Shown here one piece after another: positions 52,371 to 62,475 of a stretch of DNA of 64,000 nt. The translations under genes and the position numbers were made by a program. The notes beneath the pieces were generated by a model. That model made no database searches. It saw only the letters and a list, made by a program, of their open reading frames with translations, and was not told where the DNA came from. The stretch comes from Minwuiaceae bacterium (GTDB taxonomy: Bacteria > Pseudomonadota > Alphaproteobacteria > Minwuiales > Minwuiaceae). Where the stretch lies: positions 144,157 through 208,156 of the forward strand of contig JANQEE010000039.1 of the NCBI GenBank assembly GCA_028278525.1, in the 5' to 3' direction. The stretch's first letter is position 1; the number at the start of each line of letters is the position of its first letter.

Positions 52371-53342
52371 TCAGCGGCGGTCGCCTTTGCCGTAATAGGC
52401 CTCGATCCGGGACTGGATCAGTTCGAACACGATGCTGATGAACCAGTAGATCAGCGCCGCCGTGATTAGCATTTCGAAATGCTTGAATTCCGACCGGCCC
52501 TGGGTGCGCGCCAGGAACATCAGTTCCCAGACCCCCATCACCGACACCAGCGAGGAGTCCTTTAGCATGGCGATGAACTGGTTGCCGGTCGGCGGCACGA
52601 TCAGCTTCATCGCCTGCGGCAGCACGATCTTGCCCATCACCTGTACGGGCCGCAGGCCAAGCGCCGTGCCCGCTTCCGCCTGCCCGGTCGGCACGCCCTG
52701 AATGCCGGCGCGGAAGATCTCGGCCATATAGGCGCCGTAACAAAGCGACAGAGCGATAATCCCCGACGGCACCGCCTCCAGCGTCACGCCCAGTTGCGGC
52801 AGCCCGAGATAAATCAGGTAGACCTGCAACAGCAGCGGCGTGCCGCGAAAGAACGAGATATAGAAGGTCGCGATGCCGTAGGCCGGGCCGTTGTTGGAGA
52901 GACGCGCCAGCGCCGCGGTCATCGCGATGACGCAGGCGATCCCGATGGAGATCAGCGAGACGTAAACGGTCGTGAAGGCCCCGGTAAAAATCAGGATCGG
53001 CAACCGCGCCGCGATGAACGGAAAGCTCAGGTCGAACGAATAGAAGAAGGCCAGGAACAGGATCAGCAGCTGCGCCCAGACCACGCCGATCTGGACCACG
53101 AACGGCAGCCGGAGAACCAGAAAAACGTCGGCGGTCACCAACACCGCCAGCATGATCGCCAGCAGCAGCCGGTCTGTTCCGTTCGCCTCCTCACCGGGGC
53201 CGAGCCCGGTCAACGGCATGATCAGCTCCGACAGCCCCGTGCCGCTGAAGTCAAACGCGAACGCGGCCGCCAGAACGGCCAGAAAAAAGAGCAGCCACTT
53301 GGTTCGTGGCTGCTCTATAAACCCGCCTAAAATTCGCGGCAC
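52371..53342 (-). CDS. Polar amino-acid ABC transporter permease
   Basis: 323 residues from a GTG. Membrane segments lie at about 16-36, 58-80, 84-105, 115-145 and further to 310. The HisMQ-type core carries the EAA-loop TGQAEAGTALGLRPVQVMGK followed by IVLPQA, which contacts the ATPase. The N-terminal extension of about 100 residues has extra helices compared with a typical 220-residue subunit. It follows the binding-protein gene by 20 bases. No ATPase gene occurs on either side. Confidence 0.92.
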   Translation of the reverse strand: MPRILGGFIEQPRTKWLLFFLAVLAAAFAFDFSGTGLSELIMPLTGLGPGEEANGTDRLLLAIMLAVLVTADVFLVLRLPFVVQIGVVWAQLLILFLAFFYSFDLSFPFIAARLPILIFTGAFTTVYVSLISIGIACVIAMTAALARLSNNGPAYGIATFYISFFRGTPLLLQVYLIYLGLPQLGVTLEAVPSGIIALSLCYGAYMAEIFRAGIQGVPTGQAEAGTALGLRPVQVMGKIVLPQAMKLIVPPTGNQFIAMLKDSSLVSVMGVWELMFLARTQGRSEFKHFEMLITAALIYWFISIVFELIQSRIEAYYGKGDRR

Positions 53343-53362
53343 GTCATTGTTCGCCCGGCCGG

Positions 53363-54193
53363 TCAGTCACCCTTGGTCAGGTCGACGCCGTACCATTTCT
53401 CCGAGATCTTGGTCAGGCTGCCGTCGTTGCGCATGGCCCCGACGACCTCGCCAAGCTTCGCACTGAAAGCGGCATCGCCCTTGTCGGCCGCGACCGACAG
53501 CGGTTCGTAGAAGACGGGCTCGCCCAGCACGCGCAGCGGATAGCCGTTCTTGATCGCTTCCACCACCGTCGGCAGCGCGGAGATACCGGCGTCCAACCGC
53601 TTGCCGTCGCCGATACGCAGATCGTCCATCGCGTTGACATCGGTCTCATAGGTCCGGATCTCGCCCGGCGTCACCAGATACTCGAACGGCGGCGCGCCCT
53701 CGGCATCGATTACCAGGTTTTTCTTCAGATAGGCCTCGTAGGTGCAGGCGCCACAGGTTCCGATCTTCTTGCCGCTCAGATCCTCGACCGTCTGGTACTT
53801 GGAATCCTTATGAACGTAGAAAGCGGCCGGCGTGAAGTAATAGATGGCCGGAAAATCCAGCACCTTCGCCCGCTCCGGCGTCGGCGTCATGGACCCGACC
53901 GAAAGGTCCCAGCGGCCACCCCAGCGGCCGGCGGTAATCACTTCCCAGGCCGGCGTGACAAACTTCACCTCGGCGCCCAGGCGCTTGGCGATCTCCGTCG
54001 CCACGTCGATGTCGAACCCTTCGAAGGAGCCGTCCGGTTTCTGCGCCGACTGCGGCGGATAGGCAGCGTCGGTGGCGACGACCAGGACCTTGTTCTTGGT
54101 CACCCGGTCCATCACTTCGCCGGCGGTCGCCGACAGCGTGGAGGCGGCCACGGCGAACCCTGCCAAAATGCCCGTAATTCCAAGCAGTTTCAT
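53363..54193 (-). CDS. Amino-acid ABC transporter substrate-binding protein
   Basis: 276 residues. The signal peptide (about 1-24, ending TLSATA) precedes a family 3 solute-binding domain: LVVATDAAYPPQSAQKPDGS, FEGFDIDVATEIAKRLGAEV and WDLSVGSMTPTPERAKVLDF. Two cysteines (GTCGACTYEAY) may form a disulfide. It should bind a polar amino acid or related amine in the periplasm. First gene of the transporter pair. Confidence 0.93.
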   Translation of the reverse strand: MKLLGITGILAGFAVAASTLSATAGEVMDRVTKNKVLVVATDAAYPPQSAQKPDGSFEGFDIDVATEIAKRLGAEVKFVTPAWEVITAGRWGGRWDLSVGSMTPTPERAKVLDFPAIYYFTPAAFYVHKDSKYQTVEDLSGKKIGTCGACTYEAYLKKNLVIDAEGAPPFEYLVTPGEIRTYETDVNAMDDLRIGDGKRLDAGISALPTVVEAIKNGYPLRVLGEPVFYEPLSVAADKGDAAFSAKLGEVVGAMRNDGSLTKISEKWYGVDLTKGD

Positions 54194-54299
54194 GCTTCAT
54201 CTCCCTGTCTTTCGGCCAACGTCAAGCGTCGGTGATTGGCCGTTTGTCGAAACGTTAGGTGAGATTATCGGACCGCGCAACGTACAATGGCAGCGCGGA

Positions 54300-54653
54300 T
54301 CAGACTCCAGGGCCGGCAAGCGCAGATTGCACCGCGTCATCGAAGCCGATCAGCCGGCTGTCGCCGAGATCGAAAACCGGCCGTTTGATCAGCGTCGGCT
54401 CCCTGCCGATAATGCCGGCCGCACCGGTGCCTTCGACTGCCTGTTTATCGGCATCCGAAAGGTTCCTCCAGGTCGTCCCGCGCCGGTTTATCAGCCTGTC
54501 TGCACCGATTTCCGCCAGCCATGCGGCGATCGTCGACGGCTCCAGGCCATCTTTACGGAAATCGTGAAACCGATACTCGATGGAATGCGCATCCAGCCAT
54601 TTCTTCGCCTTGCGGCAGGTATCGCAATTGCCGATCCCGTAAACCACCAACAT
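54300..54653 (-). CDS. ArsC/Spx-family protein
   Basis: 117 residues of the thioredoxin-like ArsC family: VVYGIGNCDTCRKAKKWLD with C10 and C13, then EYRFHDFRKDGLEP and a C-terminal GREPTLIKRPVFDLG. Such YffB-like proteins are glutathione- or thiol-dependent reductases of unsettled role; a dedicated arsenate reductase is possible but no ars genes are near. Divergent from the Asp/Glu-racemase-like gene. Confidence 0.9.
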   Translation of the reverse strand: MLVVYGIGNCDTCRKAKKWLDAHSIEYRFHDFRKDGLEPSTIAAWLAEIGADRLINRRGTTWRNLSDADKQAVEGTGAAGIIGREPTLIKRPVFDLGDSRLIGFDDAVQSALAGPGV

Positions 54654-54772
54654 CGCTGCTGACCCCCGTTTATCACTATCGTCAACCTAACCACGCGGAT
54701 GCCCATTGCAACCCCGTGCTGCCAACGACGAAAAACCTGACTAGACTGGCCCCATACCGCCGGGCGGCAGCG

Positions 54773-55558
54773 ATGGCCGACACGATCCGCGACGACGCCG
54801 TGAAAACCGAATCGGTCGGCGTGACTTATCGGCCCGATTGCTGGCCCGGCCGGCGCGCCCGGATCGGGTTGATCGTTCTCGCGACCGACCAGACCTGCGA
54901 GCACGATGTCGCCAAGGTGCTGGCGCCGGACGGCGTTGCTTTCTATGTCTCCCGGGTCGCGTTCGCCAATCCCACGACGGCCGATACCCTGCGGACCCTG
55001 GCGGAAGACCTCACCGCTGCCGCCGCGCTGCTGCTACCGGACAGCCGCATGGACGTGGTCGCTTTCGCCTGCACGTCCGGCACCGTCGTGATCGGGGAGG
55101 AGGAAGTCGAACGCCGCATCCAGGCGGCGCTGCCCGGCGTGCCCGTCATCACGCCGGCGGCGGCGGCGGTTGCCGCCTGCAAGGCGTTGCGTATCCGGCG
55201 GCTGGCCGTGCTGACCCCCTACCTGGACTCGATAAACCAGCCGGTGCGGCGTTTCCTGGGGCAAAGGGATATCGACATCCTGCGCATGTCCAGCTTCGAC
55301 CTGGAATCCGATGTGGATATGGCCGGCATCGCACCGGACACCATCGTCGCCGCCGCGGCGGAGGCCGACCACCCGGATGCCGAGGCGCTGTTTATCTCCT
55401 GCACGGCCCTACAGGCTGCGGACACGATCGACCGGCTGGAACGGAGACTGGGCAAGCCCGTCATCTCCAGCAATCAGGTCATGGGCTGGCATGCACAGCG
55501 GCTCGCCGGTGTCGAGGACCGGGTAACCGGATACGGGCGGCTTCTGGAAACCTGCTGA
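54773..55558 (+). CDS. Aspartate/glutamate racemase-superfamily protein (maleate isomerase/arylmalonate decarboxylase-like)
   Basis: 261 residues from ATG 54773. Two active-site cysteines at symmetric positions are visible: C100 in VVAFACTSGTVVIG and C210 in LFISCTALQAAD, the pattern of maleate cis-trans isomerases and EutA-like proteins. N-terminal ARIGLIVLATDQTCEHD fits. It probably isomerises a dicarboxylate or acts in the use of ectoine-like compounds, but partner genes are missing. Confidence 0.88.
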   Translation: MADTIRDDAVKTESVGVTYRPDCWPGRRARIGLIVLATDQTCEHDVAKVLAPDGVAFYVSRVAFANPTTADTLRTLAEDLTAAAALLLPDSRMDVVAFACTSGTVVIGEEEVERRIQAALPGVPVITPAAAAVAACKALRIRRLAVLTPYLDSINQPVRRFLGQRDIDILRMSSFDLESDVDMAGIAPDTIVAAAAEADHPDAEALFISCTALQAADTIDRLERRLGKPVISSNQVMGWHAQRLAGVEDRVTGYGRLLETC

Positions 55559-55582
55559 GGGCTCGGTTCGGGCGGCAGACCT

Positions 55583-56839
55583 TCAGCCGTCTTCGGAACG
55601 CAGACCGGGGATCTGCCATTCGCCGGACGCGCTGCGGCAGGCTCGGCCGGGATAGACACGCTCCCCGTTGGCGCGCCGAACCGTCTGCTCGAAGGTCCGG
55701 CAGTACAACGCCTCGCCGGCATTCAGATCGTCCATCGGCTTGATCACGACCTTGGCGTCGACGCCGGAACTGCTCCATTCGACGCTCTTGCCGCGCGCTT
55801 TGGTCTCCAGGGCGTGCTGGAACGCCCAGCCGAGGCCGGCCCGGGCGGCGGGCGGCCAGCCGGCGCCGCCAAGCCTGACCGCAACCAGGTCGACCTGATG
55901 CGTCTTATCCTGGCTCTCGTAGTAATCGATGCGGCGAACGTAGTGGCCGATGGTCGGCGCATAGTACCAGACGCGCTCGGACGGCATGTCGTCGAACTTG
56001 GCCGAAGTCGTGCACGCCACCCGGAACACATCGAAACTGCCGGCGGTCACGTTCAAAGTCTCCGTGCCGTCGACACGGCAGCGCCACTTGCTGGTCCGCC
56101 GGCTGCGGTTGTCGGGTCGGCCGGAATGGGTGGTATCGGTCACCACGGAGAAAGAGGCTTCCTTGCCGACTTCCAGCGGCCACAGAATGCCGGGAACCGC
56201 GTCGGTCCTGGACCGGTCGCTGCGCCCCTTCGCCTCCTGGAAGATCGGTGGCAGCACGAAATTCCTATAGCTGGTGAAGATGGTCTGCTGGTTGGTTTCC
56301 CATAGGACCTTGTCGCCCTTGATGTCGGTGGCGGTCTCTACCAGGCCGTCGGAATAGACGAACCGGTCGCCCCGCTCGTACAGCGGCGTGCGTCGGCCGT
56401 TCAGACGCGGACCATGGTTGGACCCGGATCGGGCGCGGACGGATTCCCCGAGCATCGCCATTAATGTCGGCGATACCTTGCCGTCGACCGCGACACCCAT
56501 GTCCTGCTGGTACTTCCGGATCGCCCGCGCCGATTTCGGCCCGAAGACGCCGTCCGCGGGGCCGGGGGAATAGCCCAACTGGTTCAGCATCGCTTGCACG
56601 GAGCGAATCTGCTGGCGCTCGGACTTGGGTCCCGAATCGGCCGGCCGCTTGGCCGCCGGCGGCGGCTGGTTGGCGCCCACCCGCTTGTCGTTTTCCGAAT
56701 TCTTAAAAGCGGACTGTAACTGCTCCGGCAGGTAGCGCTTAGACAGTTCGTCCAGTTTACCCGGCACCGCGCAGGCGCTGACCAACAGCAGCGCCATACA
56801 GCATACGGATCCCCGCACGGCCGCACGGCCCGGCAGCAT
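55583..56839 (-). CDS. Peptidoglycan-binding lipoprotein
   Basis: 418 residues from ATG 56839, which gives a short lipoprotein signal ending in LLVSAC (C at about 19-20); ATG 56923 would put a long basic stretch before it. The peptidoglycan-binding domain 1 is at about 75-135 (QAMLNQLGYSPGPADGVFGP, then KSARAIRKYQQDMGVAVDGK). The rest (about 160-418) has no recognised domain, with a beta-rich pattern around PLYERGDRFVYSDGLVETAT and paired cysteines. Likely tethers to cell wall from a membrane. Confidence 0.82.
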   Translation of the reverse strand: MLPGRAAVRGSVCCMALLLVSACAVPGKLDELSKRYLPEQLQSAFKNSENDKRVGANQPPPAAKRPADSGPKSERQQIRSVQAMLNQLGYSPGPADGVFGPKSARAIRKYQQDMGVAVDGKVSPTLMAMLGESVRARSGSNHGPRLNGRRTPLYERGDRFVYSDGLVETATDIKGDKVLWETNQQTIFTSYRNFVLPPIFQEAKGRSDRSRTDAVPGILWPLEVGKEASFSVVTDTTHSGRPDNRSRRTSKWRCRVDGTETLNVTAGSFDVFRVACTTSAKFDDMPSERVWYYAPTIGHYVRRIDYYESQDKTHQVDLVAVRLGGAGWPPAARAGLGWAFQHALETKARGKSVEWSSSGVDAKVVIKPMDDLNAGEALYCRTFEQTVRRANGERVYPGRACRSASGEWQIPGLRSEDG

Positions 56840-57068
56840 CGCGGTCCGTGCCGCTTGCCCGGCACGGGCCTGTTTGTCCTGGCTACCCTCGATGCCACAC
56901 GGGGTGGCGTGTTTTCGGTGCATGGCTCTCACCACCGCCTGGTTCTTGTGTCGGACCGGACGCGTTGCCCGGCAACGGCGTCCTCCTGCATTCCCGGCAC
57001 TTTACGCCGCAGAAAGTTTAAATTTTGTAGACACCAAATATCGCTGATTTCCGGGAATACGGAGGCAT

Positions 57069-57113
57069 GGGAGGCGGGTTGTAGATCAATCGGCTGACTA
57101 CCCTCGGCCTCCC
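57069..57113 (+). promoter_or_regulatory. Interrupted hairpin upstream of the CHASE kinase
   Basis: GGGAGGC (57069-57075) pairs with GCCTCCC (57107-57113), and inside it GTAG (57081-57084) with CTAC (57098-57101), so a 45-base stem-loop with an internal loop can form, about 100 bases before the kinase start. Possibly a leader structure. AT-rich sequence at 57005-57055 and 57150-57175 may hold the promoters of both divergent genes. Confidence 0.35.
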
Positions 57114-57211
57114 GTCAACCGTTGATAAATGTACGTCCGCCCCGCTTAAACCAATATTAACGTTAGCATCGGCATCATCCGCGCTTCAGCCGGATATGCG
57201 CGACCGAGCCC

Positions 57212-59392
57212 ATGCAGGTAGACACAACCAGGCTCCAAACCGCCTGGCGGCACATCACACAACTTGTTCTCCGCCTGCGCCCCAGACAGGAAATCCCGGG
57301 CGCGTCCGGGCTGCCCGGCCGGGCAGCCGTGCATTGCCGCGCCCTGTTCAGACATCTCCGCAGTCTGGCGAGCAAAACGGTCGGCGGCGCCAACCGCGCC
57401 TTGCGCGGCCACCTGCCGGCGGTATTGGCGTTAGGCCTCGGCCTGCTGATCACAGGCGTCGCCTTTTTCACCACGCTGGGCTACTACGCCGACCAGTCGC
57501 AGCAGGAATTCGACCGCCCGGCGGCGCGCTATACGGCCGTCGTCAGCCAATCGATCGACCGCTACCTGGAAGTGGTGAGTTCCATCGGCGCCTTCATGGC
57601 CGCGGCGAAAGAGATCGACCGGTGGGAATTCTTCGCTCTAGGCGAAAAGAGCCTGCCGCGCTTTCCCGGCCTTCAGGCGTTGGAATGGGTCCCACGGGTA
57701 ACCGCCAAACAGCGTAAGCGCTACGAAAAGCGCGCCGAAAAAGATGGCCTATACGGTTTCCGCATCAGCGAACGGGACACCCTCGGCAATCGGGTCGCCG
57801 CCCGGCCCCGCGACGAGTACTTCCCCGTCTATTACGTCGAGCCGTTCGAAAACAACCAGGCGATCCTCGGCTTCGATCTCGGCTCCACGTCGGAGGGACT
57901 GAAAGCGCTGCAATCGGCGCGCGACTCCGGCCAGATGATCGCCACGCGCCAGGTCGCCTGGGCGCTCGGCACCGACATTCAGGCTGCCGTTCTCAGCATT
58001 TTGCCGATCTACCGCGCAGAAACCGAGCCCGCCACGCTGGCGGAGCGGCGCGACGCCCTGGCCGGTTTCGTCCTCGGCGTGGTCCGCATCGGCGACATGA
58101 TCGAGGCGACCTTGCGCGATTTGTCGTCGACCGATGCGCTGGACATCTACATCTACGACCAGGCGGCGCCGGACGGCGAGCGCCTGATCTACTATCACCC
58201 GTCCCCCCTACAGCGGCAGCTTTCCGAGCCGCTGCCGGAATCGGAGGTTATGTCGGGGCTGAAGCGGGTCACCGACTACGACGTGGCCGGCCGCCAATGG
58301 ACGATCGTCATCAAGCCGGTCGACGAATATTTCGGCGGCAACATCAATCTGGTGCCCTGGGCTGTCGTCGCCGTCGGCCTGCTGCTGACAGCGATGCTGC
58401 TGCAATACCTGATGTCGTCGACCAACCGAACCCGCATCATCGAACAGTCGGTCGCCCAGCGGACGGCGGAACTGCTCCGCGCCAATGAGGCGCTGGAGCG
58501 GGAAATCACCGAGCGCACGCGCTCCGAAAACGAACGCATGGGCCTGGAGCGCGAGTTGGCGCAGATCCAGAAAATGGAATCGCTCGGCGTGCTGGCCGGC
58601 GGCGTGGCTCACGAAATCAACACGCCGGTTCAATATGTCGGTGAGAATCTGGCGTTTCTGAAAGAGTCGTTCACGGAGCTGGCCCAGGTGTTCCAGCGCT
58701 TCCGCAAGGTCGCGGAAACCGCCGAGCCGACCGGCGAGATGAAGAAGCTGATCGACGAGGCCAACCGCGCGGCGGAGACCGCCGACCTGGAATTCCTGCG
58801 CGAGGAAATCCCGACCTCCATCGAGCACTCGCTGGAAGGCGTCGCGCGGATCAGCGAGATCGTCAAAGCAATCCGCGAGTTCTCCCATCCCGATGCCAAG
58901 GAAAAAAGTGCCGTCGACATCAACCGGCAGATCGAAACCACGATCACCGTCGCCCGCAATCAGCTCAAGCACGTTGCCGACGTCGTGACGGAACTGGACC
59001 CCGCACTCCCTCAGGTGCCCTGCATGCCCGGCGAACTGAACCAGGTCTTCCTGAATTTGCTGGTCAATGCCGCGCACGCGCTCGAAGAAACGGGAGACGG
59101 CACAATGGGCAGGATCACCGTCACAACGGCAGCCCTGGAAGACCAGGTCGAGATCCGCATCGCCGATACCGGCCCGGGCATTCCGGAAAACATCCGAGAC
59201 AAAATCTTCGATCCGTTCTTCACCACCAAGGAACCGGGCAAGGGCACCGGGCAGGGCCTCGCCATCTCCCACAGCATCGTCACCAAGAAGCACGGCGGCT
59301 CGATTTCGGTGGAATCGGAGGCCGGACAGGGAACGACGTTCATCATCAAATTGCCGCTTAAAGAAAGCGGCGCCTCTCAGGCCGCGGCCTGA
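57212..59392 (+). CDS. CHASE-domain sensor histidine kinase
   Basis: 726 residues. After about 68 cytoplasmic residues a helix ([20 protein letters not shown]) leads to a periplasmic CHASE domain (about 85-345, with [20 protein letters not shown]), a second helix ([20 protein letters not shown]), a coiled coil, and the kinase core: phospho-acceptor H in [19 protein letters not shown]-box [22 protein letters not shown] and [18 protein letters not shown] domains sense small extracellular molecules. The paired regulator starts 43 bases downstream. Confidence 0.92.
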   Translation: MQVDTTRLQTAWRHITQLVLRLRPRQEIPGASGLPGRAAVHCRALFRHLRSLASKTVGGANRALRGHLPAVLALGLGLLITGVAFFTTLGYYADQSQQEFDRPAARYTAVVSQSIDRYLEVVSSIGAFMAAAKEIDRWEFFALGEKSLPRFPGLQALEWVPRVTAKQRKRYEKRAEKDGLYGFRISERDTLGNRVAARPRDEYFPVYYVEPFENNQAILGFDLGSTSEGLKALQSARDSGQMIATRQVAWALGTDIQAAVLSILPIYRAETEPATLAERRDALAGFVLGVVRIGDMIEATLRDLSSTDALDIYIYDQAAPDGERLIYYHPSPLQRQLSEPLPESEVMSGLKRVTDYDVAGRQWTIVIKPVDEYFGGNINLVPWAVVAVGLLLTAMLLQYLMSSTNRTRIIEQSVAQRTAELLRANEALEREITERTRSENERMGLERELAQIQKMESLGVLAGGVAHEINTPVQYVGENLAFLKESFTELAQVFQRFRKVAETAEPTGEMKKLIDEANRAAETADLEFLREEIPTSIEHSLEGVARISEIVKAIREFSHPDAKEKSAVDINRQIETTITVARNQLKHVADVVTELDPALPQVPCMPGELNQVFLNLLVNAAHALEETGDGTMGRITVTTAALEDQVEIRIADTGPGIPENIRDKIFDPFFTTKEPGKGTGQGLAISHSIVTKKHGGSISVESEAGQGTTFIIKLPLKESGASQAAA

Positions 59393-59435
59393 CCATGATC
59401 GCTCCAACAGCCAATCCGGACCGGGGGGTACGGCC

Positions 59436-60611
59436 ATGACGGCGAACAACAAGGTGCTTTTCGTCGACGACGACCAGCATATCCTGTCCTCGTTCAAGCG
59501 CCGTCTCGGCCGGCGTTTCAATATCATGACGGCGTTGAGTGGCCAGCAGGGGCTGGAATTGCTCAAAAGCGAAGGCCCGATCGCCGTCGTCATCAGCGAT
59601 CAGCGCATGCCCAACATGGACGGTGTACAGTTCCTGGGCGAGGTCAAAAAAAAGGCGCCCGATACGGTGCGCATCATGCTGACCGGCAACACCGATCTCG
59701 ATACGGCGATCAAAGCCGTCAACAGCGGCAGCGTGTTCAGACTCTACACCAAGCCCTGCCCGCCCGAGGAAATGGCGGACGCGATCCAATACGGGCTCAA
59801 GCAATACAACCTCGTGACGTCGGAACGGGAATTGCTGGAGCGTACCCTGGCGGGCAGCCTGAAAGTCCTGGTCGACGTTTTGTCGCTGGCCGACCCCATT
59901 GCGTTCCAGAAAACCCAGACGCTACGCGGCTGGACCAACCGCGTCGCCCGTCATCTGGAGTTGGAGAACGTCTGGGAGCTGGACATTGCGGCCATGCTTT
60001 CGCCGCTCGGCCTTATCACCATTCCCGACGACATCACCAAACAGGTACGAAAAGGCGCGAAACTGAAGAAGGCCGACCAGGAGATCTACGACCGCTTTCC
60101 CGAAGTCGGCAAGAACCTTATCGCCAATATCCCGCGCATGAAGGAGATCGGCGAGATCATCCTGTACCAGAACAAGGGTTTCGACGGCAGCGGCTTCCCA
60201 GACGACTGGGTCGCCGGTAAGGATATCCCCCTCGGCAGCCGGATATTGCGGATACTGACCGATTTGGCGGCCATCACCGACACCCCGGACGACGACGCCT
60301 TCGCCGTTCTCGACAAGCAGGAGCAGTTGTACGACCCCAAACTTCTGCGCACCGTCCGCTCATGTTTCACCGGCGACGGCGCGCCGACGGAAATGGCGGA
60401 ATACGTCGTCATCAAGGTGCCGGCTGAGAAGCTCTATGCCGGCGTCCGCCTGGTCTCGAACATCGAGACCGAGGACGGCGTGCTGATCCTCGCGGCCGGC
60501 ATCGAAATCACGCCGGCCCAGTTGGAGCGGATCCTCAACCTGCGGATGGCGCGGCCCTTAAAGGAACCGATCCACATCGCGGTTCCGGCCGACAAAGCCG
60601 GCGGCAACTGA
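59436..60611 (+). CDS. Response regulator with degenerate HD-GYP-like output domain
   Basis: 391 residues from ATG 59436 (CCGGGGGGTA upstream). Receiver domain at 1-125 with DDD11-13, D55 in VVISDQRMPN, and the lysine in LYTKPCPP. The output half is HD-GYP-like by pattern (LVDVLSLADPIAFQKTQTLR, ITIPDDITKQVRKG, EVGKNLIANIPRMKEIGEII, FDGSGFPDDWVAGKDIPLGS), yet the HD pair is replaced by SP (about 189-190, AAMLSPLG), the later HxxxG by F-P-E-V-G and HHE by YQN, and GYP by GFP. Cyclic-di-GMP hydrolysis is therefore unlikely. Partner of the kinase upstream. Confidence 0.88.
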   Translation: MTANNKVLFVDDDQHILSSFKRRLGRRFNIMTALSGQQGLELLKSEGPIAVVISDQRMPNMDGVQFLGEVKKKAPDTVRIMLTGNTDLDTAIKAVNSGSVFRLYTKPCPPEEMADAIQYGLKQYNLVTSERELLERTLAGSLKVLVDVLSLADPIAFQKTQTLRGWTNRVARHLELENVWELDIAAMLSPLGLITIPDDITKQVRKGAKLKKADQEIYDRFPEVGKNLIANIPRMKEIGEIILYQNKGFDGSGFPDDWVAGKDIPLGSRILRILTDLAAITDTPDDDAFAVLDKQEQLYDPKLLRTVRSCFTGDGAPTEMAEYVVIKVPAEKLYAGVRLVSNIETEDGVLILAAGIEITPAQLERILNLRMARPLKEPIHIAVPADKAGGN

Positions 60612-60628
60612 CCGAGGCTTCAACGCGA

Positions 60629-62383
60629 CTACGCGCTCAGCGCGTGCAGCCTGGCGAACTCCCCCCCTTTCGCCGTCAGCTCTTCGAAGTCGCCGGACTC
60701 CGATACCCGACCGTCCTTGATGACGAAGATGCGGTCGGCCTTCTCTACCGTCGACAGCCGGTGCGCGATGACGATCACCGTCATACGGCCTTTCAGCGAC
60801 AGGATCGCCTGCTGAATGCTGCGTTCGGATTCGGTGTCCAGCGAACTGGTCGCCTCGTCCAGGACCAGCACTTCCGGATCGCGTAAGAGTGCGCGGGCCA
60901 GCGCGATCCGCTGCTTCTGACCGCCGGAGAGCTTGATGCCGCGGTCGCCGACGACCGTGTCGTACCCCTGCGGCAGGGCGTCGATGAACTCGGTCGCATG
61001 GGCCATCGCCGCCGCGCGGCGTACCTGGTCCAGCGACGCATCGGGCCGGGCGATCAGGATGTTGTCGACAATGGCTGCATTGAAAAGCACCGGCTCCTGT
61101 GGCACGAAGCCGACTTTGCGGCGCCAGCTTCCGATATCGTAAGACCGCAGGTCGATGCCGTCGACCAGCACCGCGCCGGTGTCGGGCCTGAGCAGGCCCA
61201 GCACGATATCGACGATCGTCGTCTTGCCGGCGCCGGATCGGCCGACCAGCGCGACCATCGAGGTTTTGTCGACCGCAAGGTTCACGCCGCTCACCACGGT
61301 GGATGGCGACCTTGGATAGGCGAAACCGACATCCCGTAGTTCGACGCCCTTACGCAGGCGCTCGAACCGCTGGCCATCGGGCGATTCCCGCCGGCTGTGC
61401 GCTTCATCCAGCAGCGCCATACAGGCCTCGTACGACGGGATATTCTGCATCGCCATGCGCCTGGCGCTCTGCATCGACGCGATCTTCGACGACGCGCGCA
61501 GCGCCAGCAGCAGGAAGAACAGCAGGTTGCCGCCGACGCTGCCGGAGAATGTGTAGGTCAGATAGACCAGGATGCCGATGATCGACACGCCGATCACGTC
61601 CGGATAGTTGCGCACGAACTCGCGATAGACGATCTGCCGGAACGCCAGCCCGGCGACATCGTCAACGGCCCGGTCGAACTTGGCCAGCGTCTGGTCTTCG
61701 ATGGCACTGCCCTTGATGTATTTCGCCAGCCCCAGGCTTTCGATCACCGTGCCGCTGAACCGGCTGTTGGCGCCGATCAGCTTGATGCCGCCCTGGCGCG
61801 ACAGCCGATTGACCTGGATCGTGGCGACAATAAGCAGGCTGCCGATCAGCAGGCTGACCGCCAGCGCCTGCCACGACACCAGCAGCCCGGCCACCAGAAA
61901 CGCGCCGGCCATCAACACCAGCGAATAATAGGTACCGGCGTTGATCACCGCGCTCCGGGCCCGCCAGGTCTCACGACTGATCAGGCTGGTGATACGCCCC
62001 GCCGCCTGCTCGATATGGAAGATCCAGTCGGCCCTGAGGTAATGCTCCATCAGGTCGTGCCGGAACTGCCGCTCGATCGACACCGCAACCTTGCCGACCA
62101 GGGTGCCGGCGCCGAACTGCAACACGCTGCGCACCACGATCACCGCGACCAGCAGCAACAGCAGAGCTTCCAGGGACAGGCTGTCAATCCCGAGGACCGA
62201 CATCGCCTGGCCGAGACTGCCGTCCATCAAACCCGCGCCGTCGACGAACCGGCTCAGGATCGGGATCACCGCCGCCAGCCCGGCCATCTCCAGGACGGAG
62301 GCAAATGTGAGCAGCCCGGTCGCGGCCAGGATTCTGCCCGGAAACCGGCGTAGCAGGGCGGCGAAGAAACGACTAAGGCTCAT
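60629..62383 (-). CDS. ABC exporter half-transporter (MsbA/lipid A-type family)
   Basis: 584 residues: a six-helix membrane domain (about 15-320) followed by an ATPase domain with GRSGAGKTTIVDIVLG, signature LSGGQKQRIALARALL and VLVLDEATSSLD. It exports a hydrophobic compound or oligosaccharide-lipid as a homodimer. No glycosyltransferase or partner is adjacent. The end of the gene is 18 bases from the convergent regulator gene. Confidence 0.9.
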   Translation of the reverse strand: MSLSRFFAALLRRFPGRILAATGLLTFASVLEMAGLAAVIPILSRFVDGAGLMDGSLGQAMSVLGIDSLSLEALLLLLVAVIVVRSVLQFGAGTLVGKVAVSIERQFRHDLMEHYLRADWIFHIEQAAGRITSLISRETWRARSAVINAGTYYSLVLMAGAFLVAGLLVSWQALAVSLLIGSLLIVATIQVNRLSRQGGIKLIGANSRFSGTVIESLGLAKYIKGSAIEDQTLAKFDRAVDDVAGLAFRQIVYREFVRNYPDVIGVSIIGILVYLTYTFSGSVGGNLLFFLLLALRASSKIASMQSARRMAMQNIPSYEACMALLDEAHSRRESPDGQRFERLRKGVELRDVGFAYPRSPSTVVSGVNLAVDKTSMVALVGRSGAGKTTIVDIVLGLLRPDTGAVLVDGIDLRSYDIGSWRRKVGFVPQEPVLFNAAIVDNILIARPDASLDQVRRAAAMAHATEFIDALPQGYDTVVGDRGIKLSGGQKQRIALARALLRDPEVLVLDEATSSLDTESERSIQQAILSLKGRMTVIVIAHRLSTVEKADRIFVIKDGRVSESGDFEELTAKGGEFARLHALSA

Positions 62384-62475
62384 GACGCATCAGGGCTCGA
62401 CATCGGGACATTTGTAGGAACTAGACCCGATTGCGCATTATTGTACCGCAAAGCGCGATTTTCTGGGGGAACAGC

